Source: Eleginops maclovinus
Lineage: Eukaryota > Chordata > Actinopteri > Perciformes > Eleginopidae
Assembly (NCBI RefSeq): GCF_036324505.1
Contig: NC_086351.1
Span: 5,140,001 to 5,204,000, forward strand
Length of the DNA: 64,000 nt
Direction: 5' to 3'
The first letter of the stretch is position 1; the number at the start of each line of letters is the position of its first letter. The notes below the pieces were generated by a model. It had not been told where the DNA came from. It saw only the letters and a list, made by a program, of their open reading frames with translations, and ran no database searches. Positions 11,931-25,900 of the stretch are shown here, piece after piece. The position numbers were made by a program, and so were the translations under genes.

Positions 11931-14900
11931 GTCCTCCCTCCAGCTGTCCTTTTCCTCACAGTGAACCCAACACATAAGGTGGTTTTGTTACTTTTTTCCT
12001 GCAGCTTCGTGTGTAATCACCACATTCCCGGCTCCTCACCTGTTTCTCAGGATCTCACTTTGTGAAAACACTTGTATGCAGGGTGGGTGTTTCCAAGGTT
12101 ACCGCAGAGGCACTAAATAACTGTGACAGCTGTGGCTGGGGACGCTAGTCAAGCAAAACGATATTGCCATAGATACAGAGTACTAGTCAACAAAAACATT
12201 TATCCCCTAAGCCCTTACAACAAACACATTAGCATTATGAACTCAAACATGATCCTGATACCTTTAACAGGTAACATGTGTGTACCAGAAGGGTATTAAA
12301 TAAACTTCATATGGCAAGGCTCTGAAAGGCCAGACAGCGGCCACCAATGCCAGCTCTTTAGGAAGAGATCCAAAACATATTCACAGCTAATGTCACTATG
12401 AATCTGTCATTTTATTACATCCTCTTTACCGAGGGGTTGGAGGCAGAGGAGAATGCCTGGATTGTAATCTCCGCGGTGGTGTGTTTCTGGCCATCTGTGC
12501 CGCAGTGTTAGTGTGTGTCTAGTGGTCTGCGTGACGTCTGTTCTGTGCCCAATGCGACTGGTGCTGCATTCATCTTTCAGTCAACCAAAAGCAGATGTCA
12601 CCAGGACGATGGGGAGCGGCAGATTGCCGTGGCGACCGACCGGTGGCAGGTTGAAGGTGTCTCCGCCCCGTGGTGCCCAGCAGATGGAAGCTGAGGTCAT
12701 TATCTGCTGCTCTGTTCATCTCCTTACCCCCCCACACCCCACCACACCCCACCATGCCCCTTCTCTCTCTTGCTGCATCATCATACTGCAGAGAGGTACC
12801 AGATCAGGGATTAGCCCTGAATGTAAACACCTTATGGAGTGGTCCACGAATGAGTCCTAAAACCCAGAAAATGAGCAGGAATTGTACCACCTCTGGGTCC
12901 CTCGTTTCAAAGTCAATGTTTTTTTTTTAACATGTTTGACATAGAGTCTGTAAACACTAGCTCAAAAGATTTTCACGTTTTCTTCTAGGACATCAAATAT
13001 GCCAGTAAATACCCCACTCTTGAATGTCCTAAGCTTGTATGTGTCATAAAAACAGAGGTTGCCACCATGCACTGAATCAATATAGCAGTGATGTTCAGCT
13101 TTGTGACCGTGATGTAGTTTGTTTATAGCATTACGTTAGCTTTTCACTTCTAGCCATTGCATTTATGCTTTAGGAAGTTCTGGTGTTAATACCTATGTGG
13201 AAATTATACTGCTGAACGTTTGAGAATCATAAAAGTCTGTTCTGGAAAGATTTTCAGCAATAATGTAAAATACACAGACCCCTAATCTTATCTTCCAGGT
13301 CGGCCTCCAAAAATACATCATCACCGCACCACTTAATTAAGTGCTTTATATCATGCAAACACATTAGGTAACTTAAACTGTTTGTTCTGCTGTCAATTAC
13401 ATCTCATTATCACAGTCCTCACTGTGGGTGTGATGAATGTTTCCTTGTGTACAAAAGCAGAGCATCATAACACGGATTCCAGTGATGGAAAACGGAGGCA
13501 CAGCGGTAGCCCTAAGTGTTCTCTTCCCTCAATTGCAGAGCCACTCCATTTCCTCATAAACAGCAAAAGCAAAGAAAAAAAGCAGCGTTTAGTTGCCATT
13601 CAGAACAAATAAACCAAGTCAACAACTACAGGCTGAAAGTAGGGCAGCTTGGAAAGAAGCACTCTGCCACAGCAGGCAGCAATGCCTGGTTTATAATGTT
13701 GCCAGAATGCTCCTATAATAGGCTGTGCGGGCAGTATGGAGGATATGGGTAAATCCATGTTTACATGATTCATGTCATGTCCTTTCTGTGTGCTATGTTC
13801 CGGCAGCTGTCAGTAACAGAGGGTTTCCCTGACCACTGCAGCATGGAAAGGCTATCTGCTAAGCTAGGAGTGTCAGCAATTACCCCACAAACTGACGTAG
13901 GCTAAAGTTTATTGAGCAAATTTCACTTCCTGTGTGCCTACTGTTCATGCAGCACAGTATCTCTGTGCTGTTGGTTTTCTCCTCTCTTGCAAATATGAGA
14001 CACATGCTCCAGATGTGTGAGGTGGTGTATTATTGAGGCCATGGAATATTTTGTTTGTGTTAGCGCAATGATGTTTGCCGCTCTGGCACCTGTTCAAATG
14101 TGCCCAGTTATTCTTGTTTGTTTGCTCTCTTGGTTAAAGCAGCATTGTAACCATCCAACAACATATGGGCAGCCTCTCTCCTGTGAGAGAGCGAGTTAGA
14201 AGTGTCGGTTGTTTTACAGCCGGGCACACATGTGGCAGGCATACGTGCCGAACACCAGCTCACTGGGGCGTAGCTGTCTGGCCATAAGCTTCATTTTATA
14301 GAGCCACTGAAACGATCAAAGGTTAGGCTTGTATAAGATGGCTTTCCATACAGTTCATTTTCCACTCATGTTTGTGTTTCTAGCTGACATGTTGGTAATT
14401 GTTGTCATTTAAAGTCTGTATTGATGTTTCATTCAATATTTCATTATCTTTGTGAAAACTCTAAAGTGGCATATTTATATGCTGAATGAAACCTTCATTC
14501 AACATAAATAAATTATAAGCCAACAAATATAGAACAGGTTCAGTTACATTTCACCTTTGCTGTAATTTTTGTGTGGATTATCACAGATTCAATGCTTAAG
14601 CAAATAAGCCTTGTGAGGATAACGTCAGTCAACATAGCAAGCAGCAGTCTCCCAATCATTTTTATGCTTGTAAATCAGGTTTATCCTCTTGTTGTTTTTT
14701 TGTGATGAACTGTTTCATGATCCCTTTAATAAAACATCTTTTGTTTTATCATGTTTTGACAAGATTAACTTTTACATCATCATATTATCATTTCATTTAA
14801 AGTATTTCTGGAAAGCATTACCACCTGAACGTAAAAGACATTGGCACATTGTTTATTTGGTCTGTGCTTTACTCAAATGTAAATGAAAAAAATAATTTGG

Positions 14901-16635
14901 ACAAAAATTGGGGAACAGGGGAAGCAAATTGGCAAACATCTGTTGGATTTGTTTTTCCTGAGTAGTGCTATATATCAGTATTTTCGTGTTAGATGAAGAC
15001 ACATAAGAGTATAATGAAGTCATGTTTATTAATTCTATAACCTAATATCACATACAGTAACCCAAAAGGTCTACAGTGTTAACATGCTTCATGTGAGTGC
15101 CCACAGAGTGAGTGCCCATAGCATCCGTCAATAATTGTATTAGGGTGAAGAGTGTTTGGTTTCCAGACGGAAGCTTAATCATTAACATAATTCCAGACTG
15201 TGAGGCACACTTCAGTCTGCAGCGAGGCTGTGTGTATCCCCCCCCAGCGGTGCATCTCAGGGAACAGTATATGGCCCCTGTAGCATTTTAGTGAGTAATC
15301 GTGGGGCTTTGGAGCTCTCAGTCAGCAATTTACATGTCAAAACCTCCCCAGGCTCTGGATGTAAGGGACCCAATTTGGAATGACAAAGCTCGGCCAGAGA
15401 CAGCTGATCCACAAAAGAGGCCTGGTTAAGTTCTTCCTCCCAGTCACCAGCTGCTCCACTGACCCATAGTACCTCTATTCAGCAAACACACAGAGGAGAG
15501 AGAGGGGAACGCTGCCACGCGCAGTCGCGTGTAGCGGAGACCAAACTGAGAGGGATGCTTTATTCTTATAAATCACCTTATATTTATGGCATGCCGCTGA
15601 AACAATGCAGTAATGATTCTGCATTAGCAAGTATTAGAAAACACATCCTCAGTGAAGTTTAATTGTCCTCCTATCAACCTCCCTGATTTTAAATCTTTCC
15701 CACCATGACCTCTACTGAATTGTAGAAAATCCTTGCTTATTTATTTATTTTTTATCAGCTTTCACTACAAAAAGCAGGTCACACACAGATCCTTGCATGG
15801 TTGTGTCTTTGCGGTCTCGCTGACATTACTGCTCACTGATGAATTCCATGCAGACTTTTTGTCGCACCCGCCTTATTTATTTTTTACCGAAACAAAGCGT
15901 TAAACATGACAGGTGAAATGAACTGCCATTGATTGTTAACACAGGCCTGCGTGTGCAGCATCTGTCACATGCAGCACCACTCTATTTGTGTCTGCATCTG
16001 ACACAAAGTGGCTTAGGGATTTGTCGCCTCCCTCTTTGCATTGTGAACTGGAATGACAGGATACTGGCTGCAACTTGTGGGTCACACCCAGCATGTTTTT
16101 CTTAGATTGGTGCTCCACATATAAATGGAAACATGTTGCTACCAACATTCCCCCACTTTCAGCTCATGCATCTGATCTCTAAGAGCTGCATGAAAAAAAA
16201 CACAAGCCTGAGTTAGTAAGACAGCAATGACAGGAGGAGTTCACTGCAGGCTCAGGCCCAGATGGTTAGGTATGGCCAGCTCCTGTTGATGCAAGGAAGA
16301 GATTACATAAGTAGATTTAAAAGGAAAAGGGGGACGTGTTTCATTAGCGTCACTTGTGCCAGATCTATATTTGGAGCATGAGCCCACAGAAACAGACGTG
16401 CAGGGATGAAAATAGCCTTTAATAGCCCAGTTTGGGAGCTTTATTCCATTCCACTCTCCTGCCACAAGGATAGTGACAGACGGAGCACACTCCGCAGAGA
16501 GAAGCTCTATTCACCCAATCACATCGCTCCCTCGGGCAGGGAAGGAAGGAGAAGAGTGTGGGAAAAAGGAGAGGGGTGGAGGAATGGGGGATGGAGATAC
16601 GGAAGGGCAAGATGTGGCAACAAGAATGAGCTTGG
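11070..16635. other. Non-coding, no gene recognised
   Basis: It contains a CT microsatellite (listed), a C-rich patch (12,727-12,760) and GC-richer patches at 12,590-12,680 and 15,180-15,420 that look more constrained than their surroundings by eye. No ORF carries a known domain. Confidence 0.45.
11873..11926. repeat. (CT)n microsatellite
   Basis: A 54-base CT run within a longer pyrimidine-rich stretch (11,820-11,945). Confidence 0.95.
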
Positions 16636-16637
16636 AG

Positions 16638-16742
<105 letters not shown>

Positions 16743-16744
16743 GT

Positions 16745-19184
16745 TTTGGAACCATTTAGGAATGATAATACAAAAGAACTGAGTAGCTTTAGCAGCAGGA
16801 TTATTTATCAGTGAGCAGCTTTACCTTCATGTAATATGCAAAGGTGACAGTATCGCTGCATATGCAAATATATTTTTTACGTTCAACATAATGGGCCTCA
16901 TTTATCCAATGTTTTTATTGAAAAATGAAACTTATATTTGCAGTGTGCTATTTATTTATTACAATCCAATGCAATACACATATTTGCATTTTTGTACCTC
17001 GTAATTCTGAATTGGCCTGTGAAATAAAGTTGTAGGAGACATGCATTCCTCTCATCCTACCCAGACTTTAGTGCATGTGTGTTTTTCCTAGTCGAGAAGT
17101 GGTCTCAGACAGAAGGGGAGAGAGTCACAGTCAATGCTGCTGCAGATGCGTGGGGGGCTGGGAAGGGAGTGTGTGGTAGAAACCCAATCTCCTCATATTG
17201 GGTGCCCATTGCCCCCAGAGAGAAAGCAAGAAACAAGAGGCCCAGCTGTCCTTAACAATGGACCTGCCCCACCAGCCAGCACTCAAAAGGCCTCATTCAG
17301 TCCCCAGGCACTCCAAAGGCTGCTTCCAGGGAGACTAGCCAGGACATGCTTCCATTCACAGCTAACATGTCTGTCGCTGTTTTGGACAAGTTTGTGTGTA
17401 TATCGGTAAGCACCATGCTCAAACATGAACGTGCATGTTATGGGCAATTAAACAAATAAACGCTTACAAAGTAGAGTGGTGTGCTTTGTGTTTCTGAATC
17501 ATTTCTGTTGGCTTGAGGCTGGTAGGCAGTAGCAGCATTATAAAATGAAGAATTAAACAGCTGCTAGAATACACAACAAGGTCAGCAGTGTCTGTAATTG
17601 AGTTATCCATGTTGAATTAACCACTGGCAGTCAAAGGGTACTCAAGGTTGATGCTGCAGGTTTTTTTCCTGGAGATGCAATGTGAAATTGGAGGACACGC
17701 TGTGACCGATAAGACCCAATCAAAATATGAACTTGGGCGGGTGTGGTTTAAAAAGTTTTGGTATCAGCCAGCTTCGACTCAATTGCAATCCTGAATTTTT
17801 CAAACTAAAACAGGGAAGACAGGGTTTTCAAACTTCTGTTTTAAGGGTTCACAAACGCTGATGTATTGTGGACGCTTGGAATAAATGTACCAAAAGATGT
17901 AAGGGAATATTTTGCTTAGGTAGTTAACCTTTGACCTAGTTCATCATTTTCTCCTTCCACTGTCTGTGTTCCCATGGCATAGGTCTTTCGGCCTTGGGGT
18001 TGCTGTAATCTCCCTTAAGGAGCGGCAGCTTGGGCGCTTTGATGATGCCAGTCTATGACGGAGCACAAGCTACCATGAGATAGTTATTGTTCAGGGACGT
18101 CTAGAAGTCCTTCTTATCTGGAACATAGGCGCATATTCTTTTCCAATGTACGAAAGCTTTAGGTAGATTCAGGGCCCATACTTGTCTACTCTCGCTGATG
18201 AGGCATGTTGATTATACAGTCTGAACTAATTAAAACCTCGGACTGCAGTAGAATTCTTCAGAATCGGTCGGGCAACCGCTCTGTCAACTCGAGGTTGAAG
18301 CAAATGTCTTGTCAATTCTCCGGCCGTCAACTTCATAATAAAGCTTCAGTGTTTGCCATCAAAGTTCCAGCTCTACAGTGTCTCTCTGAGTTTCCTCTCC
18401 ATTGCTCCAGAAGTTTCCGTCACAAAAATAATACTCTTTAAAAGTAAAATGTGTGTGGATGTGCAAGAGGCAGAATGAGATATTCACCAATACTCCAAAA
18501 GTTGATTAATTGCATGAAAATACACAATAATTACATTTCCTTGATTCATTAGAAAGCTACATTACTATACAACAGTCCACGATGCAACTCTTTAAAGTGG
18601 ACTTTTTAGAGCCAGGTCTAAAGCTTACGAGGGTGTTTGATACTAAAATAATCATGATTGTTGTCATAGAATGTTCCTTTGTACCGACTTTTCATCAGCC
18701 TGCTTCATCTTCATTGACCCAGTTAATGATTCACATGATCCAACGTTTCCCAGAAAGTCTTTCCACTGAGGTGGTACATGGAATCACAGTTTAGTTGTTG
18801 CAGCATATTCCAAGTGAAATAACAGCTTTCTGTGCCAAAAAATCAGAACACAGTCATTGTGAACAACATTTACATGATTGCGGGGTGTGATTACTGGTGT
18901 TTTTTGTTTGTTGTGGAAGCAGAATCAACCTCCCACTAGGGAATGGGTTAAAATATTGTTTTTGCCAGACTGAACATCCAGTCCAACAGCTCTCTCATGG
19001 TGACTTTTCAATTGGCTGACCAGTCGCCTTGCTAGGACACGTTGCAGGCATTCTGAGAAATAAAAAAGTACCAGGCAACCAGCTGACTGTCAACTTTACC
19101 AACAAATAGATTATCTCAGCCACGCAGGGTGGGCGTATAGGTAGTTACAGCACATAAAACAAAAACGTGTCATTTTGAACATCT
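16745..19184. other. Non-coding, no gene recognised
   Basis: A GC-richer patch at 17,965-18,060 stands out from AT-rich flanks, but neither strand gives a protein or RNA that I recognise. Confidence 0.45.
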
Positions 19185-19320
19185 GTTTGTTTGAGAATGA
19201 CATAAAACAAAGTATCTTCTAAAAAAGTGTACTTCAGAGATGCTGGTGGGCATACACTTTTAACTTTGGAGAAAGCCAGACTAGCTGTTTCCTGTTATGC
19301 TAAGCTAAGCTAATGTTCTT
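19185..19320 (-). repeat. Interspersed repeat, 'TTAGCTTAGC' family, copy 2
   Basis: On the - strand: ATTAGCTTAGCTTAGC, then GGAAACAGCTAGTCTGGCTT and TCTCCAAAG. This is the best preserved of the three copies (see also 2,955-3,140 and 31,185-31,370). Confidence 0.6.
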
Positions 19321-21440
19321 ATGACTCTTGCTAATTATGGGAGAGATGAAGAATGGTATCATCTTATGACTAAGCTTACTTCCCAAACTGTCAAATCATC
19401 CAATTGAGAGTAAATATTCTTTCCACACTTTAAAGCTACAGCTTCTGTAAAAGTACTGCAAATACCCTTTTTTTTCACACTTCTGATGCTATCAGAGGAA
19501 ACTAACATCTACATGTGTGTCTGAAACATGGCAGTGACCTTATCCTCATCGCGTCCATTTTAATTATTCAGGAAATTGGTTTTTGGAGCTCTTCTGAGCA
19601 AAACCATCTTTAGATACCATCTGTAGTAGCTTCAATGTTGTGTACATTCCAACTCTACTCATCCCAAAAGACTTTACCGATTTGTATCATGTGGGGGAAG
19701 GGAACAGTAACCAAATCTGCCCTGCCAGAGCCTGGCAGTTTGTCCCACCCTTTCCAGCCCAAAATCCCCAGGTTCGATCAAGGCCATATGCTATAATATT
19801 TCTTTCACTAATGTCACACATGCTCCTGTTGGGTATGCCTCAGGATGCTTAAAACCAATTCACATGTTGCACATATAAAAGTCAATTCAGTTATAAATAT
19901 TTGTGGCAGATTCCCAGACACGGTTTGAAGATGTGGAAACCAAATCCATCTGTTGTGAAGAAATGCTATTCTTTATTTGCAAATACTTGAAGATTGAGAT
20001 GTGCCCTCCATATTCATAAAGTGTTTCTCTCTGGATCGCTCTCCCTTGGCTGTCAGTTTATATCGTGTGCTAGCTGTTGATGGTTGATGTGGATGATGTT
20101 TCTGTGTTGAGTGTGTGCATGAGTGCATGGAGTTTGAGCAAATACATTCGGGAGACAGACGTGTGGGAGAGACAAAGGGAGGACGACGTTGTGTGTGATG
20201 GCGTTTTGTGTAGGTGATGCTCCCCTGGGTATATCCTGAGAGCAAGGTCTTTATTCCATGCTGCACAAACACAGCCAGCACTCCATGGGGGAAAGCACCA
20301 GTCAGTCAGTTCCAGGGCTTAAAGCAAAGGCTTCCCCTCCCCCCTCTCGAACGATGATCCTCACACACACACATGAACATGGACATGTGTGCAAGCTGCA
20401 CATATGCTCAAAGGCATATAGGAGAATGCTTCCACACACACATGCACATGAACAGGGTTGGCCTCTTTCTCCTTCACACACTCAATTGTCCTCAGTGCCC
20501 TCCCTCTGTTTATTCATGGCGACCCCAGTGCTGATACCATCTCATTCTATCTCAATTACATCAGCCAACTCCCCATCCTCCTCAGCTAGAACTGTTTTTC
20601 TTCTTCTCTTATGCCTGCACTTGTACCCTCTGTCAGTTGCCTCTGTCTCCTCAAACCAGGATTTGGGGGTTATATAATAAAAGGCTCCATATCCAGATAA
20701 ACACAAAATAAAAATAAATATGAACACTTTGATTGGCAGCTGTGTCAATAGGTTTCAGGCACGAGGCTGAGGTATAAAACAAAACAATGGGGACTCAAGA
20801 CAAATAAGAGCAGGGTACAAAAACAAGCTCCAGGAGAGAATGCTGCTTGCATTCAGTTGCATCAGAGCTCTTACTCCAAATAATAAGCCGTGCTGGAAAC
20901 ATTTTATAGACTCAATGGTTTGCAAAGCATTACATGATGTCATTTGACAAATAGTGCCTGAGAATTTGATTTATAACTTGTGTCATGGCTCCCTGACACT
21001 TCAGGATAACTGTCATTTACAAATGGTGAATTGATAGGTAATTATATTAAGCAAATAGTTTTTTACTGGTAATAACCAATGAAATGAAGAATGGGAATTA
21101 TTGGCAGTCATCTATTTTATGTAGTTTTATCATTGGATTGGGCAAAATAGAATAATGTTTTATGATAAGAGAAGATAATTATTACATTTGTTAACTTCGT
21201 ACAGTTTTATTTGCAACTAATTCTTGATTATAATTGCTTTACGATATAATAACCATTAAAAGAAATTGTAATACATCTATACAAAGTATTATCTGAGGGT
21301 CCAAATTATGTTTGTAGATGCTCCTCAAAGTTATAATTATATGTTTAACAAGGTGTTTTAATCATCTGCTATAACTTTAAAAGCCATAGATGCAATATTT
21401 ATAGACAGTTGGAGAGCAAATACTAACCATTTACAAATGT
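19321..21440. other. Non-coding, no gene recognised
   Basis: It holds CA-rich stretches (20,360-20,480) and a strongly AT-rich tail (21,040-21,370). No coding signal was recognised. Confidence 0.45.
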
Positions 21441-21444
21441 GTAC

Positions 21445-21792
21445 TGTGTGGAGATCGTGTAGATCAACGGTGATTTCACGCAACGCGAACTGCGCTTCAG
21501 TCTGGGCAAACCATGCTGACGCAGATGATTCCCAGAATTCGGGGAGTTTGAGGGTAACAGCGTTCACTGTCATTTTCGTGTCGTGTCGTGTTGTGTCTCT
21601 GGATACGTCCAGCAAACAAACGTCAGGGTCACCAGTGTGGAGATCGTATTGAAACGCAGGAGACGTTCATTAAAGTTGAGGACACGAATGCGTGTCTCGT
21701 TTAATCACACAGTCAAAGTTAAAACCAAAACAAGATGGCGCTGTCCTGTAAACCAACAAGCATGGGGCTCCACGTCATCGTAAACACAGATT
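21445..21792 (-). mobile_element. Ty3-like LTR retrotransposon fragment with gag start
   Basis: On the - strand, from an ATG at about 21,574, the reading TLKLPEFWESSASAWFAQTE and then AQFALREITVD is the N-terminus of the gag type found in teleost Ty3/gypsy-like elements. Homology ends after about 38 residues. Upstream (21,616-21,790) are a possible LTR end and TGGTGACCCTGACG, a plausible primer-binding site directly after ...TCCACAC. No pol, protease or integrase is present, so this is a dead fragment. Confidence 0.6.
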
Positions 21793-21794
21793 AA

Positions 21795-22862
21795 TTAAAG
21801 GGACCACGATCCCTTTTTACAGTTGTACTTTTAAGCATAAACCAACGGTCATACTTACAGGCATGAAACAACAGTGTGTAGAACCACACTTAAGAAGGAG
21901 GTGAATTATGTATATTAGAGTCACTACAACTGGTCCATTTATCTATGCTATGTTATAAATGCTTTACAAGTGATTTTTAAAGTCTGACCAAGCTAAATAT
22001 GGTCAATAAAATGTAATGATGTGTGCAACAATACACCTTTATTAATAACAATGATTGTAAAACCTGTTTAAATGTAATTTCAACAGTAAAATAATTACTG
22101 GATATGTTGAATTACCTATCATTACTTCTAGCATTTCAGTTATTATAAAGGTTACTTAATAATAAAGTTCCAGGTGTAAATGTTCCTTTCCTGCTGAGCT
22201 ATTCTCAGAGCCAGGAGGGCCACGGAGTGAGGGATTGTGCTCTCAGTGTGTCATAAATCACTTTTAGAGATTTGAAGTCCCCAAAGCAGCTCAGGGTGTG
22301 AGTCCCGTTTGTAAGTCACAGGTGTCTCGCTGCTGCAAACACTATAGTCGCATCATCCAAACCGTCATGTTACTAACCCCTCTGTGTAGTATTTCATCAC
22401 AATTCCTGTGTGAAGTATCAGACAAATAGCTTGATGATCCAGATTGTTCTCCTCCCCGCTGCCTTTTATCATCATTCCGTCGCCTTTTTCCTTGCTCTTC
22501 GGTCAAGTGCTGCCATTGTATTTCTCCGTCAGCACTATACTTAATCAAGTGCTGTTTGAAAGTAACCTCTGAAGCATCTCCGAGAAATGTATAACACTTA
22601 CATTAACTGAGATAATGATTAAAGCTGCTGTGCTGTGCATTGTGTATTACCTCGCCGCGCTGCGTTTGATAAGTGTGGATTGAGCATGATCGGTATGACG
22701 CTTACTGAGTGGGTCTGATAGGGCCTGATTGTCCATAATAAACAGCTGCAGTTTTTGTTTACAATGATAGTGTTTACATGTCTTTTTTTTCTTGCTGTAA
22801 AGGTCGCGGACGTCTATGTTTCCTCTATTTGTTGGGTAATCCGCACCGATCCGTTGCAAAAT

Positions 22863-22951
<89 letters not shown>

Positions 22952-25900
22952 AAAATTGAAAGTTTGCCATTGAAGTTCTGCAATGTAGTGGCCATCCATT
23001 TCCTGCGATATACAATAACAGGAAGTGGTTAACAAGGTCCTTGACAGCCATCCCCAGTTGTGGAATGCATGAAAAACAACATCACGGCAGTTTCAAAATG
23101 AATATCAGAGGCACGACTAAAGGACACTCCTATGAAACGTATTTTGTCGAAGAAAAAAAAACGCAGGATACAAACTGTGAACGGCAGGAAAAGGTGAGGT
23201 CTCACTTTTGGCAAAGCCATTTATGTGACGGACCGATGTGAGAGCACATAATGTTGGGCGTGCCGGTTCGAGGTACTGATAAAAAAGCCTAACATTCACC
23301 CTTGAGAGATTTTCTGAACATGCAAATACAACAAAAACATTTCAAACCTATGCAGATATTACTGATACATCTGGCCTTCTGGATTCATTATGTTGTTGCT
23401 TGGGGTTTACGTGTATTCCTTCCAAATAAACAACACAACACACAACTTTTAAGAGTAGCTTCAACACAAATGAGTGTGATTGGATAGAAAAAATAAATGG
23501 TGAAAGCACTTCAGATGCTGAAATGCAAACTCAGTATGTCAACATGCTCTTAATACCATTATGCTGATGTTTAGCAGGTTTGACATTTACCATTTTCACC
23601 ATTTAAATTCATTGTTTTAGCATGCTTAACATTTTTCTAATCAGCAATTTACATAAAGTGCAGCCGAGTCATGATTTTTTACTGTTCATTTTTTTCTAAT
23701 GCTTTTTATTTCTCTTGTTTCATCCCTATGAATAATCAACAGGTGAATGCAATGTCTTGAGGCTACAAAACTGCAGAAATCTTCCTCTGCAATAAAGGAC
23801 AAAAGATTAAAACTGGATCAGTCGCTTTACATGTGCAGTAAGTGTACCTGTGTCTTGTACAGAACATACGAGTCAGCTATCCACCACGTCATGTATAAGC
23901 TTATTAAGCTTGTTCAGGCTGTTTTCTGTTATAGCATTTAAAATAGTATCAGAGCCAGCGTATGATAAACCATCCTTAATAATCATTCATATGTGCTGCT
24001 ACCGGCAAAGTGATGATACTTCTTTCTCTCTCTCAGTCTGTAATTAATGTTCTTTTGGGGATGTGTAAATATAGTTGCTCAGTCTTTTAGCCAATTACGC
24101 AGAACAAAGACGGCGGATGTCAGCAGAATCCTCAGCGCTCTGGGAGCTCCCAGCACAACCAGGACTGACCTTCAGGCTTTCACTTCTTTGCCGCTCCTTA
24201 TCAGCAAGCATTACTTTGTTATTGTCATCCAGGCTCTCTACAGTCTTCCAAGGATGGTTCGGTGTATGAATAACGGCCGAAACAAACTCCAACTCTTAAG
24301 TTTTTCCTGAGTAATTATCATGCTGAACAAATTATTTGATGTTCAAGGATCGCATCGACCTGTTTGTGTGTCTTTCTCGTTGTGAAGATCAGTGATGCTT
24401 TGGTCGTTTAAAGAATACTTAATAATATTCACAAATATATGCTTTTTACAAATCATTATTAGCCTATTACATTCAGTTCGACTGCACTAACCTTTTGTCA
24501 CAATATCTCACTTAAAAGGAGAGCAAAATAAATAATTTGCAATTGAAATTGTGCTTTTACTTCACACCCTCCACAATCTCAAACAGGTTTGCAAAAACAA
24601 GCAATCCAACCGCCCTAAAATTTGCATGAGTGTACTACGGCTTTCAGAAGGAGCATTCTCAATAAACGAGGAGGACCCTTATCTTTAATTCCCAGACAAC
24701 AAAATGGCTAGCGCACAAGTAGCTTCTGATCCTCAAACTAGAGTCATTTGAGAGGACACATTTTTTTCAAAATGAAAAAGGGTAGCAGTTAACTGCTTTA
24801 CTTGTGTTTCATGTTAGTCTATGTAGACTAAGCTCTCACAGTAAACCTGTCACAGAAACCAAACAGGTCAAGTGGCTAAAAGAGAGCAGCAAGCTATCTG
24901 CTTGTTACTCTGCTCTGTGTGAATCCAGTGACTCCATTGTGTTGAGAGTGCCTCCTCTGCTGCTATTAACCTCAGTTGTGTTCAGAAGTGGGTGTCGCCT
25001 CTACCTTACATTGCTTATGTGTGTCTTTAGTCTGTTACACATATACATACTAGTGATACAACACACATGCTCATATAGTGGTATTACTTTCCAGTGGTGA
25101 GTTTAAGCTGCGTGTCCTTATTTTATTGTGTTGATTGAACAACAACTATATAAGTGAGGAGATCTGAAAGCAAATCAGTGATTTTCTACTACAATGTATG
25201 AGCAGAAGGCAGATTAGTAACAAGGCTCACTAAAATATTCAGCTTCTAACTAATGTAGGATCAGGATTTAGGCATGCACAGGTGAAAAACAGGGGCAGCA
25301 GGTGAACACAATAAGACAATGAGGGAAAACAGGAAGTAAGAAACAAAAACAACATAATGTCAAAAATAAAACCGGAAACTAAAAACACAAAAACTGAAAT
25401 CATGTCATATGACACTGCTGCTGTGAAGATATAACTACACATATAATTGCTTATTTAGTTGACTGTAATGATTTGTTGCGTTTAAGTTTAACTAATAAAA
25501 CACTGACCCTAGACTCTATGCACTACATTAATGCACACAATGTTTGTAATATCTTGTTTTTTATTATAATATTGTCAGTTGTGCACATTGCACATTGTAA
25601 ATGCACATATTTTGCTCCAATTTTAATTACATTTTCTACGAGTATACCTATATTTCAACCATATTCGATGTAAATATTGTTATGTATGTATATGTCAGCA
25701 CCATAACGCCAATACAAATTCCTTGTAGGCTATGTGTTAACCTACTTGGCAATAAACCAGTTTCTGATTGACAGCGACAATGTGTAACTAAAATACATTT
25801 CATATTAAATAATAGTATACCATAAGAAATACAGCATGTAATAATTAGAATTAATATTGTATTACGGATATGTTCTGTATATACTGAGAGCTACATTAAA

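Noticed and set aside
17965..18060. GC-rich patch suspected to be a processed pseudogene or rRNA piece
   Set aside because: Neither strand gives a peptide or RNA signature that I know.
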